64,000 nt of DNA from Pedobacter sp. (lineage in GTDB: Bacteria > Bacteroidota > Bacteroidia > Sphingobacteriales > Sphingobacteriaceae). The stretch covers positions 124,001 through 188,000 of the forward strand of contig SSFR01000008.1 of the NCBI GenBank assembly GCA_008015505.1, in the 5' to 3' direction. The notes beneath the pieces were generated by a model. That model had not been told where the DNA came from. It saw only the letters and a program-made list of their open reading frames with translations, and did not search any database. Shown here piece by piece: positions 18,024 to 26,823 of the stretch (positions are counted from its first letter, which is position 1; the number at the start of each line of letters is the position of its first letter). Position numbers and translations under genes: made by a program.

Positions 18024-19325
18024 CTAAAATAGCTTTAATGCTTCTTTAATTTTTTCGTAAATATAGCCTAATTGCTCATCGGTAATGACATAGGGCGGTA
18101 AGATGTAAATGATATTGCCCAACGGACGTAATAGGACTCCTTGTTGTAAAAAATAGTCGTACAACTGGTTTCTAAGCTGATTGAGATAAGATGTTCCATC
18201 ATCCGTAATCCACTCTAAAGCTAGGATGGTTCCCGTCCTACGAATATCTTTGAGCTTAGGATGCCCTTTAATACTTTCCATAAATTCCACGTGTTGCTTT
18301 TCAATTCGTGCAATATGCTGCATGGTTTCTGGCTTTTCCATCAAATCAATACTGGCCAAAGCTGCTGAACAGGCCACAGGATTAGCCGTAAATGAATGCC
18401 CGTGAAATAAGGTCTTCAGCTGATCATCGGACAAAAAGACCTCATAAATTTTTTTGCTACAACTCGTTACACCCAAAGCCATCGTTCCACCGGTAATTCC
18501 TTTAGAGAGACACATCACATCTGGCTGTTGGTAGAGATATTCCGAAGCAAAAAGCTTGCCGGTGCGTCCAAAACCTGTCATCACTTCATCAGCAATGGTT
18601 AATACCTCTTCTCGCTGACAATGTGATAAAAGCTCATCCAAATACCGAGCCTCATACATCAACATACCAGCTGCTCCTTGTACCAGTGGCTCAAAAATGA
18701 AAGCCGCTAAATCCGACTTAAGACTCGAAATTTGTGATTTGATGGCTTCAATATTACCCTCATTCGGAAGATCAATATAAACTACCTCAAACAAAAAATT
18801 TTCAAAATGTGCCGTAAAAATACTTCTTCCACTCACAGCCATCGCTCCAAAGGTATCCCCATGGTAAGCATGATTAAAAGCCAAGACTTTGGTACGTGCC
18901 GTCCCTTGATTACTCCAGTACTGAATACACATTTTTAGTGCAACTTCAACTGCTGTAGAACCATTATCTGAATAAAAAATCTTCTGCTGGCTAGCCGGCA
19001 ACATCGCCAATAAACGTTCCGCTAGTTCTACGGCCGCGGGGTGCGTAAAACCTCCAAAGATCACATGCTCCAACACCTTAAGCTGTTCAAAGACTTTCTC
19101 AGCAATATAGGGATGCGCATGCCCGTGAATATTTACCCACCAAGAAGAAATCGCATCGATATATTTTTTGCCTTGATCATCAATGAGGTAAACACCTTCT
19201 CCACGAACGATGGGAACAGGGGGGACAGCTGTTTGCGCCTGCGTGTATGGATGCCATATTGTAGCTTGATCTCGCTCTATGAGTGTTTTTGTTATCAAAT
19301 GATCTGTTACTTCAGCCAAACTCAT
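18024..19325 (-). CDS. bioA: Adenosylmethionine-8-amino-7-oxononanoate aminotransferase
   Basis: 433 residues, class III PLP aminotransferase. BioA-specific motifs: IWHPYTQ (KAPA/SAM site), AISSWWVNIHGHAHP, FYSDNGSTAVEVALKM, FNHAYHGDTFGAMAVSG, ADEVMTGFGRTGK and the PLP lysine in CLSKGITGG. It makes 7,8-diaminopelargonate in biotin synthesis, using SAM as amino donor. No bioB, bioF, bioD or bioC is in the window. First gene of an apparent four-gene unit, with a ferritin-like gene 1 base downstream. Confidence 0.95.
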   Translation of the reverse strand: MSLAEVTDHLITKTLIERDQATIWHPYTQAQTAVPPVPIVRGEGVYLIDDQGKKYIDAISSWWVNIHGHAHPYIAEKVFEQLKVLEHVIFGGFTHPAAVELAERLLAMLPASQQKIFYSDNGSTAVEVALKMCIQYWSNQGTARTKVLAFNHAYHGDTFGAMAVSGRSIFTAHFENFLFEVVYIDLPNEGNIEAIKSQISSLKSDLAAFIFEPLVQGAAGMLMYEARYLDELLSHCQREEVLTIADEVMTGFGRTGKLFASEYLYQQPDVMCLSKGITGGTMALGVTSCSKKIYEVFLSDDQLKTLFHGHSFTANPVACSAALASIDLMEKPETMQHIARIEKQHVEFMESIKGHPKLKDIRRTGTILALEWITDDGTSYLNQLRNQLYDYFLQQGVLLRPLGNIIYILPPYVITDEQLGYIYEKIKEALKLF

Positions 19326-19373
19326 ATTTTATTTAGTTTATAAAGTAAAATGCGATGCTAAACCACCCTCTAT

Positions 19374-20573
19374 TTAAGACGGAACCACCCGACAAAGTAA
19401 CCCCTTTAAATACTCTCCCTCAGGAAAAGAAGATCGTATGGGATGATCAGCAGGTTGACAAAACTGTTCAATGAACTGAATCTCTTTTCCCGCATCTAAG
19501 GCTGCCCACGCTAGTATTTGCTTGAACAAAGCCATATCAACAGCTCCTGAGCAGGAAAACGTAGCCAAAAGCCCCCCATCTTCGAGCAATAATAATGCTT
19601 GTCGATTGAGATCTTTATAAGCCCTAGAGGCTTTTGTTAATGTAGATCGTGATGGCGCATATTTGGGTGGGTCAAGAATGATCAGATCAAATTTTTCAGC
19701 ACTTTCACGAAACGCACGTAACTGTTTGTTCACATCCGATTGAAAGCAACGATGCTTCACCTGGCTGAAGCCATTCAACTGCATATTTTGCTTCAGCGTT
19801 TCAATAGCCAGAGCCGAACTGTCTACACTGGTAAGTTCCCTAGCCCCGCACTGCGCTGCATGAAGTGTAAAGCCCCCTGAATAACAAAAACAGTCGAGTA
19901 ATCGCTTGTTTTTAGCAAATTGGGCCACGCGATGACGATTATCTCTTTGATCGCAATAAAAGCCTGACTTTTGCCCCTCAGCAATATTGACCCGATAGCT
20001 GATCCCATGCTCCTTAACCAAGACAAAAGGAGGAGGCTCCTCTCCCATCAAGATTCTTCCAGACACCTCAGTCATCCCCTCATGCGCCCTGGAAGCATCA
20101 TCACTACGATCAATTATACCTTTAGGTCGCAACAGCTTATTCAATTCATCCAAAATTATAGGCTTGATGCACTCGATACCTGAGCTTAGAATCTGCACGG
20201 ATAAATAATCAGCAAAGCGATCTACAATTAGTCCTGGTAAGAAATCAGCTTCACTAAAAATTAGGCGGTAGGTATTGGTATGTACTTCTTGGAATAAACT
20301 ACTTCGAAACTGGACTGCTTGCTGAATACGCCCACGCCACCATTGCTCATCCATAGCGGCATTGGGATTCCATTCGAGTAATCGCAAGGATACTCTTGAC
20401 CGATCATTAAAAAAACCATAGGCCAGAAACTGTCCCCGATAATCCGTTAGTTTAACAATATCTCCATTCTCAGGTTTGTCACTAATTGGTTCTAGTGCCC
20501 CCGAAAATACCCAGGGATGTCGTTGTAGCACTGCTTTATCTTTCCCTTTCTTCAGCCGTAAAGTATAATACAT
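19374..20573 (-). CDS. RlmI-type rRNA (cytosine-C5) methyltransferase
   Basis: 399 residues from ATG 20573. N-terminal PUA domain (RLKKGKDKAVLQRHPWVFSGA), then a Rossmann methyltransferase with EGQKSGFYCDQRDNR, LLDCFCYSGGFTLHA (SAM loop) and DPPKYAPS. Homologues such as RlmI methylate C1962 of 23S rRNA; the exact target here is inferred. The upstream in-frame TTG overlaps the -7 box at 20580-20587, so ATG 20573 is favoured, leaving a leader of only a few bases. Runs toward bioA on the same strand. Confidence 0.9.
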   Translation of the reverse strand: MYYTLRLKKGKDKAVLQRHPWVFSGALEPISDKPENGDIVKLTDYRGQFLAYGFFNDRSRVSLRLLEWNPNAAMDEQWWRGRIQQAVQFRSSLFQEVHTNTYRLIFSEADFLPGLIVDRFADYLSVQILSSGIECIKPIILDELNKLLRPKGIIDRSDDASRAHEGMTEVSGRILMGEEPPPFVLVKEHGISYRVNIAEGQKSGFYCDQRDNRHRVAQFAKNKRLLDCFCYSGGFTLHAAQCGARELTSVDSSALAIETLKQNMQLNGFSQVKHRCFQSDVNKQLRAFRESAEKFDLIILDPPKYAPSRSTLTKASRAYKDLNRQALLLLEDGGLLATFSCSGAVDMALFKQILAWAALDAGKEIQFIEQFCQPADHPIRSSFPEGEYLKGLLCRVVPS

Positions 20574-20579
20574 AAGGGG

Positions 20580-20587
20580 CAAAGGTA
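20580..20587 (-). promoter_or_regulatory. -7 box TACCTTTG for the RlmI-type gene
   Basis: Read on the minus strand, TACCTTTG ends 6 bases before the ATG at 20573. It matches TAnnTTTG and rules out the TTG start inside it. Confidence 0.5.
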
Positions 20588-20602
20588 CTGATCTTTACTT
20601 TT

Positions 20603-20626
20603 GAGCTTGTCTAAAGTTTATTTTAT
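20603..20626. repeat. Solitary arm of the GAGC inverted-repeat family
   Basis: GAGCTTGTCTAAAGTTTATT, with TTAT after it, is identical to the left arm of copy 1, but no interior or right arm follows. It ends 3 bases from the stop codon of the chalcone-isomerase-like gene. Confidence 0.7.
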
Positions 20627-20629
20627 GAT

Positions 20630-21193
20630 TTAAAGTCCTAGTAATGCCTTTTTTAGGCGATTATCTACTGGAGCGTCTGACAGCCAAATGCCAAATAGCG
20701 CTTTTTTAAAATCAAATCCCTGAATGACCCCTTTTAGCTGGTTATTTTTGAATGTCTTTATCCCTACTCCTGGCAGATACCAGATATCGAAAATATCACC
20801 TTCAGAGATTTTTTCCTTGTCGAAGGTATGAATAAAGGCTTCTATTCTTTCTTTCAATGGAGCAATTGTCCCACCTGTTGATTGATTAAATCCTTCACGA
20901 ATTGCTTGGCTCATATTCTTACTATTAACCAGCCCTGAAGTGATTTGAATACGTAAAGCTTCTGGCTTGTCTACCCGACAAATATCATGCCCGTTCTTAT
21001 TTTTTGCAGAAAGATAAAGCCCTGCTACATATACTTTAAATAGCATTTGTTTGCGAATGCCCCCTCCATTCAGCACCAGCTCTTCCTTATCGTGGGTAAG
21101 TTTGACGGGGAGGGATACACCACTTAAAACCATCTGTGCTTGAGCGGTAAAACCCAGCATACATAGTAAAAGAAAAATAGATATTGCTTTCAT
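20630..21193 (-). CDS. Chalcone-isomerase-like secreted protein
   Basis: 187 residues with a cleavable signal peptide (AISIFLLLCMLGFTAQAQ). The body matches the chalcone isomerase-like fold: LPVKLTHDKEELVLNGGGIRK, FKVYVAGLYLSAK, FNQSTGGTIAPLKERI and a DIWYLPGVG segment. Bacterial members are periplasmic and of unknown function; some may bind fatty acids. It has its own promoter (21220-21227) and a strong terminator upstream closes the TonB receptor gene, so it is likely transcribed alone or with the downstream methyltransferase. Confidence 0.85.
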   Translation of the reverse strand: MKAISIFLLLCMLGFTAQAQMVLSGVSLPVKLTHDKEELVLNGGGIRKQMLFKVYVAGLYLSAKNKNGHDICRVDKPEALRIQITSGLVNSKNMSQAIREGFNQSTGGTIAPLKERIEAFIHTFDKEKISEGDIFDIWYLPGVGIKTFKNNQLKGVIQGFDFKKALFGIWLSDAPVDNRLKKALLGL

Positions 21194-21219
21194 GTGTATT
21201 TAGTTGGTTACTTGTCGTT

Positions 21220-21227
21220 CAAAGATA
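21220..21227 (-). promoter_or_regulatory. -7 box TATCTTTG for the chalcone-isomerase-like gene
   Basis: Perfect TAnnTTTG on the minus strand, 26 bases before the ATG at 21193. Confidence 0.55.
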
Positions 21228-21272
21228 ATAGATCATTTTTTCAACCCTCACACGGACTTAAATGCCATCAAC

Positions 21273-21345
21273 AAAAACAACCCAATCGATACCCCTGACA
21301 AAAATGTTTAATTCATTAATCAAGGGTATCAATTAGGTTGTTTTC
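21273..21345 (-). terminator. Strong hairpin terminator of the TonB receptor gene
   Basis: AAAACAACCCAATCGATACC on one side pairs with GGGTATCAATTAGGTTGTTTT on the other (about 21 of 23 positions), with a ~28-base A/T-rich loop. On the minus strand it ends in GTTGTTTTTGTT. It lies 47 bases after the receptor stop and could work in both directions. Confidence 0.75.
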
Positions 21346-21392
21346 ACTATTTCCTCTAATCTATATGTGCAGATCAAAGGTAGGCCCTATCA

Positions 21393-23327
21393 TTAAAAGC
21401 CTACATTCAATGCCACTAAAAAGTTTTGCTGTGCTTGAGGGAAGTAATAATCCTTGTTGATAAGAAAACCCTTATCAACATAATTATAGTTCGCTGCATT
21501 GATGGTATTTATATCATAGGTTGCACCAAAGATATTATTCACTAATAAAGAGGCCCCTATATTTTTCAAACGCTTGAACGAACTTGTATAGCGCAATCGC
21601 AAATCGTGCACAAAAAAGGCATCAATACTGTTGTTGTCATTACTTGTATTATCTCTGTACTGCTTGCCTATATATTTATTGATTAACGCAACCTCCGTTT
21701 TTTTACAAGGACTAAAGGCTATTTGACTGGCAGCTACCAAATTAGGAGAACTTGAAATGGCTGTATTGGTGTACACTACTTTTGAATCAGGATCAGTAAA
21801 TATCTTGATGCGATTCTGGCTCAACACCCCCGTAGTCGTCCAAGTCAATCTGGGATGAATTTGAACTTTACCCTCCAATTCTACACCAACACGATAACTG
21901 TCGGGAACATTCACATCCAAAAATTCGCCCACTGCATTGCGTCTTCCAAGAGCAACTAACTGATCTTTATAAAATAGTCCAAAAATATCCACACCAAGAG
22001 TAAGTTTCTCTCTTTTAGTATTATAACCTATCCCAATATTATTCCAATGTTGTCTTTGAGGTCTGGTAGTTGGTGTCGAGTTAATGAATTGTTCCCGCCT
22101 AGGTTCATTATTAGCAATCGAATAAGAAACATACACTTTGTCCTTTTCATTTAACTGATAGCTTATACCTAGCTTAGAATTAAAGAAATTAAACTGAGAC
22201 CCCTGCCCAATATCACCCAAGCTACCATTAAATCCTGAAAATGTATACTCCACTCGACGATATTGCAAATCAGCCAAGAAAGCAAATTTCCCTATTTGAT
22301 AATTAGCCCCACCAAAAGTATGATAAACATCTTTATCGGCCTGATCAAACGCATACCGCGATGGATTGTTCACTTGAAGGTTTTGTGCCCATAATACATC
22401 CCCGAAATGCGTACCATTATATTTATAGTAATTTCCACCCCAAACAAGTTTCAAGTTTTTCTGCGGCACATGATTAAGCGCATAAGTAAGCCCATAAAAA
22501 TCAGTATCCAAATGCCGACGACGCACTAATCCTCCGGTTATGTTATTCACAGGAAGACTATAGTTTGAGAAATATTGATTGCCTGGATTTTCCTCAAAGA
22601 AACCGTGCGCACGAGAATAATGTGCAGCCCCACTCACTGATGTTTTAGGTGAGAAATGATAGGCATACAATGCTTGAAGATGTGTTTGCTCATAATTATC
22701 TGTTTGTCCCTCGTAGCTATAAGGATTATTATTCCGATTGGCGATCATTTCATTTTGGGGAACAGTGGCCCAAAGCTCATTAGTATACTCTTGTCCTAAA
22801 AATGCATTAACCCGAAGAAGACTTTTTGTCCCGTAATAAGCTCCAGTGATAAAGTAGGATCTGATATCGCAATTGCTTCGGTTCATAAAACCATCTGAGT
22901 TGATATAGCTTAGTCGCCCATCTAAGCTAAACTTGTTATTGACCAAACCTGAGCCTCCTTTTAAAATTGTCCTCCAGGTACTTAAAGAACCATACGTATT
23001 ATTTAATTCGAGATATACAGAATCTCTCCGAGGCGTAGATTGCACATTCATAAATGCACCAAAAGAACCTGCACCATTATCTGCATACCCAGGACCACGC
23101 TGCAACTGATTATTGTCAACAGAATATGCAAAGTCTGGCATTGTAATAAAATATGAATGCTGACTTTCGTGCTCATTAAAAGGAATGCCATTAATCGTAA
23201 TGGCATAGGGGACCACCAGACCTGTAGCCGTTGCATGTTCATTACCCTTCCCGTTTCCTGAAGACTGAGCTACAGCCAAGAAAGGAATCATGGCTACCAC
23301 AAAAGCGATCAATAAGTTTTTTTTCAC
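21393..23327 (-). CDS. TonB-dependent receptor lacking the N-terminal plug half
   Basis: 644 residues. Signal peptide MKKNLLIAFVVAMIPFLAVA, then only ~20 residues before TINGIPFNEHESQ and NQLQRGPGYADNGAGSFGAF, which in relatives lie well inside the plug domain. The rest is a normal 22-strand-type barrel (NNTYGSLSTWRTILKGGSGL, RLSYINSDGF) ending in an aromatic strand FLVALNVGF. Missing are the carboxypeptidase-like domain, TonB box and the first plug half including the VRGS-type segment. No remnant is seen upstream, so this is an in-frame deletion. It may be non-functional for TonB coupling or work as an open porin-like barrel; barrel and signal peptide are intact. Confidence 0.82.
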   Translation of the reverse strand: MKKNLLIAFVVAMIPFLAVAQSSGNGKGNEHATATGLVVPYAITINGIPFNEHESQHSYFITMPDFAYSVDNNQLQRGPGYADNGAGSFGAFMNVQSTPRRDSVYLELNNTYGSLSTWRTILKGGSGLVNNKFSLDGRLSYINSDGFMNRSNCDIRSYFITGAYYGTKSLLRVNAFLGQEYTNELWATVPQNEMIANRNNNPYSYEGQTDNYEQTHLQALYAYHFSPKTSVSGAAHYSRAHGFFEENPGNQYFSNYSLPVNNITGGLVRRRHLDTDFYGLTYALNHVPQKNLKLVWGGNYYKYNGTHFGDVLWAQNLQVNNPSRYAFDQADKDVYHTFGGANYQIGKFAFLADLQYRRVEYTFSGFNGSLGDIGQGSQFNFFNSKLGISYQLNEKDKVYVSYSIANNEPRREQFINSTPTTRPQRQHWNNIGIGYNTKREKLTLGVDIFGLFYKDQLVALGRRNAVGEFLDVNVPDSYRVGVELEGKVQIHPRLTWTTTGVLSQNRIKIFTDPDSKVVYTNTAISSSPNLVAASQIAFSPCKKTEVALINKYIGKQYRDNTSNDNNSIDAFFVHDLRLRYTSSFKRLKNIGASLLVNNIFGATYDINTINAANYNYVDKGFLINKDYYFPQAQQNFLVALNVGF

Positions 23328-23403
23328 GTTTCTAAATAATTTTGGAGTTAGACTTTTTAGCTACTACTAAACATACCTGATCACAGACACTCTAGTAACG
23401 AAA

Positions 23404-23411
23404 CAAATATA
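23404..23411 (-). promoter_or_regulatory. -7 box TATATTTG for the TonB receptor
   Basis: TATATTTG on the minus strand matches TAnnTTTG and lies 76 bases before the receptor ATG, in an otherwise featureless 210-base gap. Confidence 0.45.
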
Positions 23412-23537
23412 TTTTTTATCTGTAATTAAATAAGGAGGGTTTAAAAAATATAATAATTAGCTAACATTGAGCTAAGACTATCCGGTTAATTTTAGTTAAA
23501 AAAGAAGTCCTCTTGGCCCCTTTAAAACACTTTTTCT

Positions 23538-24800
23538 TTATTCTTTTTGTTTTGCAATAATCCATGTAATTGTAAGGCCCATTAGAATAGGATAATATGC
23601 ATATGGAATAATCCGAATGGACTCAACAGCTGCAAACTTAGCTGTTATTAATAGCTGTATTCCATAAGGAATAAGTCCTTGAACTACACAAGAAGTCATA
23701 TCTAATAAACTTGCTGTTCGTGCCGCACTAAGCTGGTATTTGTTCTTAATCTGTTTTAAAATAGGCGCTGTTACAACCAGACTAACCGTATTATTAGCCA
23801 CGCAGATATTTACCACGCTGACTGTAAGCACCATCATAGTCTCTGCTAGCCTTTTATTTCTAATCCTTAACAACAGACTATCCAGGATATAATTAATTCC
23901 TCCATTATCTTGAATGATGGCAATAACCCCGCCAACAAGTAGCGTAATAATTACCATGTCGGACATACTGGCAAACCCTGCTCCAATAATTTCCATAATC
24001 TTCACCAAAGAATAACCTTGTACTAAAGCCAAAATCAAACCACTAATGAGGCCTAAAAACAAAGACACAAAAACATGAACCCCAAATAGTGAAAGCACCA
24101 ACACAATTAGATAAGGACTCATCAACAGCAAGGACTGCTGCCCCTGTGATGAGACAAACTGAAAATCATAATTTAATGAGGTGAGATAGTAAGCCAAACA
24201 GGTCAACACCGCTGCGGGCAATATGTAACGTAGATTAGTCAATAGCTTCTCCCTACTGGAACAGTCCATCGCTTGAGTAATGGCAATAGTCGTGTCCGAA
24301 ACAAGCGACAAATTATCCCCAAACATAGCACCACTCAGCACAGCAGCCACCGCAATCTCAACTGGGAATCCAGTAGTATTCGCTAAACTTACTGCAACAG
24401 GCACCAACGAGACCAAAGTTCCCACGGAGGTCCCCATCGCCATTGAAATAAAACATGCCATCAAAAATATTCCCACTAAAAAAACGCTCGGAGGGAAAAT
24501 CGCAAGGCCATAGTTAATCAAAGCATCAATCGAACCCAAAGATTTAGCCAGGTTAGAAAACCCTCCAGCCAAGGTGAAAATAAAGCACATCAAAATAATA
24601 CCAGACTGTCCTGCACCATTGATCAAGACCTGTAATCGATCACTAAACAACGCCCTTTTACTTTGGAACAAGGCTACCACAATACTAAATAACAACAGTA
24701 ATGGAACCGAAAGACTATAAAAGTCATGCAATAACATCCCTCCAACCAAGTATAAACTTAGAAATAGAAGTATAGGTGATAGTGTTAAAAAATTACGCAT
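23538..24800 (-). CDS. NhaC-family Na+/H+ antiporter
   Basis: 420 residues from ATG 24800, with ~11-12 hydrophobic segments. Conserved NhaC features: ACFISMAMGTSVGTL, VLSGAMFGDNLSLVSDTTI and NNTVSLVVTAPILK. Secondary transporter in the inner membrane exchanging Na+ (or an organic ion such as malate/lactate in relatives) for protons. The start overlaps the last 8 bases of ispG, so the two are translated from one transcript. Confidence 0.9.
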   Translation of the reverse strand: MRNFLTLSPILLFLSLYLVGGMLLHDFYSLSVPLLLLFSIVVALFQSKRALFSDRLQVLINGAGQSGIILMCFIFTLAGGFSNLAKSLGSIDALINYGLAIFPPSVFLVGIFLMACFISMAMGTSVGTLVSLVPVAVSLANTTGFPVEIAVAAVLSGAMFGDNLSLVSDTTIAITQAMDCSSREKLLTNLRYILPAAVLTCLAYYLTSLNYDFQFVSSQGQQSLLLMSPYLIVLVLSLFGVHVFVSLFLGLISGLILALVQGYSLVKIMEIIGAGFASMSDMVIITLLVGGVIAIIQDNGGINYILDSLLLRIRNKRLAETMMVLTVSVVNICVANNTVSLVVTAPILKQIKNKYQLSAARTASLLDMTSCVVQGLIPYGIQLLITAKFAAVESIRIIPYAYYPILMGLTITWIIAKQKE

Positions 24801-26805
24801 CGCACACCTCCATCCAATTCCCATCTTCCTTAATTAGATCAATCAAGGCATTTAACGCATCACTAGAGGCTATATTCTTCTTCACTACCTCTTTTCCTCG
24901 ATAGAGTGTGATCTTATCTGGACCAGTACCCACGTAACCATAATCCGCGTCAGCCATTTCTCCGGGGCCATTCACAATACAGCCCATAATACCAATCTTA
25001 AGCCCTTTTAAGTGGTCAGTTTGACTTCGGATCATTTGTGTAGTAGTTTGTAAATCAAACAAAGTTCGTCCACAGCTTGGACATGAAATATATTCCGTTT
25101 TGGATATACGCGAACGTGTAGCTTGTAAAATACCAAAAGAAGTAGAGAGGATTGCTTTAGCAGGAATTCCGGGGGCATCTATCCATAAACCATCACCTAA
25201 ACCATCGATAAGTAATGCCCCAACATCTGTGGCTGAAAACAGCTGAAATTTTGAGCTAATCTCATCCGAATTAATACTAGAGCCCACCCAATCGGAATCT
25301 GCATAGGTCCTCCGGACGATGACAGGCACAGATAGATCCATCTTCATCAATTGAAAAAAAACATCCCTTTGCTCAGCCATGCCATGGCACGAATCTGTTT
25401 CTAAAACAAAAACCAATGTATCGTCTATAGGAAGCCGATTAAAAGCATTCGTTTGAATGATTTTTTTAGAAATACGGACCAGATTTAAAGAAGCACATTT
25501 AAGATTAGCACCAAGATACTCATCGAGGGTATATAGCGGATGACAATTGGCCTTATTTGACAAGGTTTTCCATGTCGCATAATTATACAACTGCTTGAGA
25601 TTTCCGGGGAAATTAAACGAAGGCAACTGATCAGCCAAGTAAACAAAATCAGTAGACTGATCAGCCATATGATATTTGTCTAGTAAGGGTGTATAGCAGT
25701 ACCCCACCTGATCTAAGATGTTAGGGTTTTTTAAATTTTTGTCAGACAGATCGATAACAACTCGGGGAACCTGGTGACCACCGATAAAGGTATTTAGCTC
25801 TTGCGTATTACGCCTAGCATAGATATATGGACTGAAGTTAGTAGGCAAATGCACCGCATCTCTTTCATTCTTGGGGGTTTCTTTCTGTAATAATGCCCGA
25901 TGGTGGTATCTACCTACCAATGCAGCAGCTACAGGAATCTCAAATTCTGGCTCCTCCGTCAAAGAAACACGAATGGTATCCCCAAGTCCATCTTCCAATA
26001 AAGCACCTATACCCACAGCTGATTTGACGCGTCCATCTTCTCCATCACCAGCCTCTGTTACCCCTAAATGCAAGGGATAGTTCATCCCCTCCCTAACCAT
26101 GGTTGCCACCAATAAGCGATAAGCTTGAACCATCACTTGTGGATTACTCGCCTTCATAGAAATAACCAAATTGTAATAGTTCATATCCTGGCACATGCGA
26201 ATGAACTCCATGGCTGATTCAACCATACCACGCGGCGTATCCCCGTAATGGCTCATAATGCGATCCGACAAAGACCCATGATTAGTGCCAATACGCATAG
26301 CCGTACCATACTCCTTACAAATCGCTACTAGAGGTTTGAACTTAGCATAGATACGCGCTAACTCGGCTTCGTATTCCGATGCGGTGTACTCCACATTCTC
26401 GAAGCGCTTTTTATCAGCATAATTCCCCGGATTGATACGCACCTTCTCAACCAGCCGAGCAGCAACCTCTGCTGCATTTGGTGTAAAGTGGATATCTGCA
26501 ATCAAGGGAACATGGCATCCCCTTTTAATTAATTCCTTTTTGATAACCGCTAGATTACTTGCTTCTTTGACGCTTGGGGCAGTAATTCGTACGTATTCGC
26601 ATCCAGCCCTAGCCATACGCATAGCTTGCTCTACAGTTCCTTTAGTATCTAGGGTATGCGTAGTAGTCATACTTTGTACTCGGATAGGCTGATGCCCTCC
26701 CATTTTTACGTCGCCTATGGCAACCTCACGTGTTAAGAACCGAGCATACTGATTTAGAGAAACACAGTAAGCCTCGGGGAATGTATATAGCGAATTCGTA
26801 CTCAC
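24793..26805 (-). CDS. ispG: 4-hydroxy-3-methylbut-2-enyl diphosphate synthase, long form
   Basis: About 670 residues: TIM barrel (GGHQPIRVQSMTTT, YVRITAPSV, HFTPNAA, RINPGNYADKKRF), a large central insert of ~250 residues, and the C-terminal [4Fe-4S] domain with CPSCGRTLFD and GCIVNGPGEMADADYG. The long three-domain form is typical of plants, Chlamydiae and Bacteroidota. Penultimate steps of the MEP isoprenoid pathway. The start is set at GTG 26805 because a -7 box ends 4 bases upstream; the TTG at 26823 would be upstream of transcription. A later in-frame start is possible. Confidence 0.95.
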   Translation of the reverse strand: MSTNSLYTFPEAYCVSLNQYARFLTREVAIGDVKMGGHQPIRVQSMTTTHTLDTKGTVEQAMRMARAGCEYVRITAPSVKEASNLAVIKKELIKRGCHVPLIADIHFTPNAAEVAARLVEKVRINPGNYADKKRFENVEYTASEYEAELARIYAKFKPLVAICKEYGTAMRIGTNHGSLSDRIMSHYGDTPRGMVESAMEFIRMCQDMNYYNLVISMKASNPQVMVQAYRLLVATMVREGMNYPLHLGVTEAGDGEDGRVKSAVGIGALLEDGLGDTIRVSLTEEPEFEIPVAAALVGRYHHRALLQKETPKNERDAVHLPTNFSPYIYARRNTQELNTFIGGHQVPRVVIDLSDKNLKNPNILDQVGYCYTPLLDKYHMADQSTDFVYLADQLPSFNFPGNLKQLYNYATWKTLSNKANCHPLYTLDEYLGANLKCASLNLVRISKKIIQTNAFNRLPIDDTLVFVLETDSCHGMAEQRDVFFQLMKMDLSVPVIVRRTYADSDWVGSSINSDEISSKFQLFSATDVGALLIDGLGDGLWIDAPGIPAKAILSTSFGILQATRSRISKTEYISCPSCGRTLFDLQTTTQMIRSQTDHLKGLKIGIMGCIVNGPGEMADADYGYVGTGPDKITLYRGKEVVKKNIASSDALNALIDLIKEDGNWMEVCDA

Positions 26806-26809
26806 AATG

Positions 26810-26817
26810 CAAAGGTA
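26810..26817 (-). promoter_or_regulatory. -7 box TACCTTTG directly before ispG
   Basis: TACCTTTG on the minus strand, between the DUF4403 stop and GTG 26805. The spacing predicts transcription starting at the GTG, i.e. a leaderless message. Confidence 0.5.
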
Positions 26818-26823
26818 TGACAA

